The translations under genes were made by a program, and so were the position numbers. This document shows, piece by piece, positions 15,214 to 16,364 of a DNA stretch of 16,364 nt; within the stretch, counting starts at the first letter, position 1; each line of letters begins with the position of its first letter. Source of the stretch: Planctomycetaceae bacterium (GTDB lineage: Bacteria; Planctomycetota; Planctomycetia; Planctomycetales; Planctomycetaceae); NCBI GenBank assembly GCA_003503535.1, contig DOCI01000257.1, forward strand, positions 1-16,364, read 5' to 3'. The notes beneath the pieces were generated by a model, which had not been told where the DNA came from, made no database searches, and was given only the letters and a program-made list of their open reading frames with translations.

Positions 15214-16364
15214 TTGAATATCACTCTTGAACCACGACTTTTTGTTAGCTACAAAAGCGAAGATTCGCAGTTTGTACGAGCAGTCGTAGAGCAGTTGATG
15301 CTATCTGGAGTGCAGGTTTGGTTTGCGGAATACAACCTTCTGTCTGGTGACCATATTCAGATGGAAAATATTTATGAGCAAATTCTCGAACAATCCGACT
15401 CGAATGCTGCTGAAAAGAAATATGCAGAGTTGATCGGCGAAACTTTGCGAACCGCAATTGGTTCTTGTACCCATGGGCTCGCATTTACAAATACACCGTG
15501 GGCAGAATCGGTGTATTGCAATCAGGAAATCAAATGGTTGGAGGAGCAGTTTGTACATGATAAATCACGCGTGCTCCAGGTCTGCCTGCCCCGGGAAACT
15601 TTGCCAAATCATGTGCAGAAACTAGTGGAAGCAAGACCGACGCTCATTCAGTCAGCAAATGAACCTGATCTCGATGAGGTCGTGAGGTTTGTCCTGTCTG
15701 AGATATCCCAACCGTCAGAGGCTTTTCGCACCGTTCAGTTTGAAGCAGCGCAACATTACGAAATTGTGGAACAGGGGGCGTGGGTCGATTTTTGGTTGGG
15801 ACGACAGTTTGATGTCGAGCCGAGAAGTACGTCGGAGCACTTCGATCAAATTCATCCCGAACGAGGCCGAATTTTCTCAGGTCGTTTCGCGGGCGTCCCG
15901 CTAACAATGAGCGTGCAAGTCAGCCCTGGGAATGCCATGCTTTCTTCTTGGCAATTATCGGAAGGCATGCAGAAGCCTGATCGCTTAAATGTTTCCGGAG
16001 CAGGTATGCAACAATCTTTAGATGACAGGCGGGTGAATGCCTTGTTGAGAAGAGAGGCCGGAAACTGGTTTACCGGAACCGATTTTCAGGAGCGCGGCTG
16101 CCATCTGTTCTGGCATGGAAGGTCGGGACACCTTGCAATGACATTCCTTGATCCTACTGATGGCCCGCTGGGAGCCTGGCATCGTCGATATCTGCTAATC
16201 CTGGAAGATCCCAACTCCGGACGTATTGGGCAATTGAATATCGATTTTCAAATAAAGTGTGATGCGTCCGGTCAAACCACCACTTTTCAGCAGTTTCTGA
16301 CAATTGCCCCAGCACTCGATCAACTTATGAATTCCTTCAATTATCGGGGAGTAAAGAAGCACAG
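15214..16364 (+). CDS. TIR protein with shared C-terminal domain (3' end outside the window)
   Basis: An open frame of 383 codons without stop, cut by the window end. Residues 9-165 are a TIR domain: LFVSYKSEDS, VQVWFAEYNLLSGD, GLAFTN, YCNQEI with E105 at the catalytic-Glu position, and LQVCLPRET. Compared with the TM-TIR paralogue it has an insertion of about 25-30 residues (around 48-75, highly charged, helical) after the AEY motif, and it lacks the TM region. Residues about 175-375 are the beta-rich domain shared with the TIR proteins at 5536 and 12269: GCHLFWH (295-301), HLAMTF, RRYLLILED (324-332), SGR (335-337). By comparison with the paralogues the protein is near its end, since only a few residues follow this domain in them. 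It starts 112 bp after the metallophosphoesterase on the same strand and probably belongs to that operon. Likely a soluble NAD-consuming TIR; activity is inferred. Confidence 0.85.
   Translation, partial: MNITLEPRLFVSYKSEDSQFVRAVVEQLMLSGVQVWFAEYNLLSGDHIQMENIYEQILEQSDSNAAEKKYAELIGETLRTAIGSCTHGLAFTNTPWAESVYCNQEIKWLEEQFVHDKSRVLQVCLPRETLPNHVQKLVEARPTLIQSANEPDLDEVVRFVLSEISQPSEAFRTVQFEAAQHYEIVEQGAWVDFWLGRQFDVEPRSTSEHFDQIHPERGRIFSGRFAGVPLTMSVQVSPGNAMLSSWQLSEGMQKPDRLNVSGAGMQQSLDDRRVNALLRREAGNWFTGTDFQERGCHLFWHGRSGHLAMTFLDPTDGPLGAWHRRYLLILEDPNSGRIGQLNIDFQIKCDASGQTTTFQQFLTIAPALDQLMNSFNYRGVKKH

Noticed and set aside
1..16364. CRISPR arrays, tRNA or rRNA genes, insertion sequences
   Set aside because: No regularly spaced direct repeats, no cloverleaf-like stretch in the gaps, and no transposase or integrase frame were seen.

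Overview
The window looks like a defence or signalling island from a bacterial chromosome, most likely a member of the Planctomycetota. That guess rests on intermediate GC, a long TM-TPR-CHAT protein, many TIR proteins with unusual extra domains, and several TTG or GTG starts. It is an inference from gene content and style, not a sequence match. I see no rRNA, tRNA, CRISPR array, transposase or phage structural gene.

Layout. Positions 1-153 hold the probable 3' end of an unknown gene. Positions 299-4858 (+) hold a two-gene unit: a TIR-DUF4384 protein and a 1181-residue protein with a signal peptide, an exported domain, multiple membrane segments, TPR-like helices and a C-terminal CHAT protease domain. 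A convergent minus-strand block follows, listed here from its promoter end: a SLOG protein fused to SLATT-like membrane segments (11931-10018), a giant PfkB-like/AAA+/RyR-like protein (9885-6868), a zinc-ribbon TIR protein (6825-5536) and a small HAD-like phosphatase (5247-4876). From a 337-bp divergent intergenic region a plus-strand block runs to the window end: a membrane-anchored TIR protein, an overlapping small helical protein, a YfcE-type metallophosphoesterase, and a fourth TIR protein that runs off the end.

How the parts may work together (inference). Four TIR domains, each with the glutamate expected of NAD-consuming TIR enzymes, are the likely signal makers or NAD destroyers. The SLOG domain is a family that binds ADP-ribose-type nucleotides in Thoeris ThsA, and here it is joined to membrane segments of the kind proposed to form lethal pores. 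The RyR-like domain on the AAA+ protein is a second candidate nucleotide sensor. The metallophosphoesterase and HAD proteins could hydrolyse the signal. Together this resembles a Thoeris-like nucleotide-signalling conflict system of unfamiliar composition.

The most distinctive point is that three of the four TIR proteins (zinc-ribbon TIR, TM-TIR and the terminal one) share a C-terminal domain I do not recognise. Its conserved residues keep identical spacing, although the N-terminal modules (zinc ribbons, four TM helices, none) differ. This domain is a candidate trigger-sensing or partner-binding module specific to the system.
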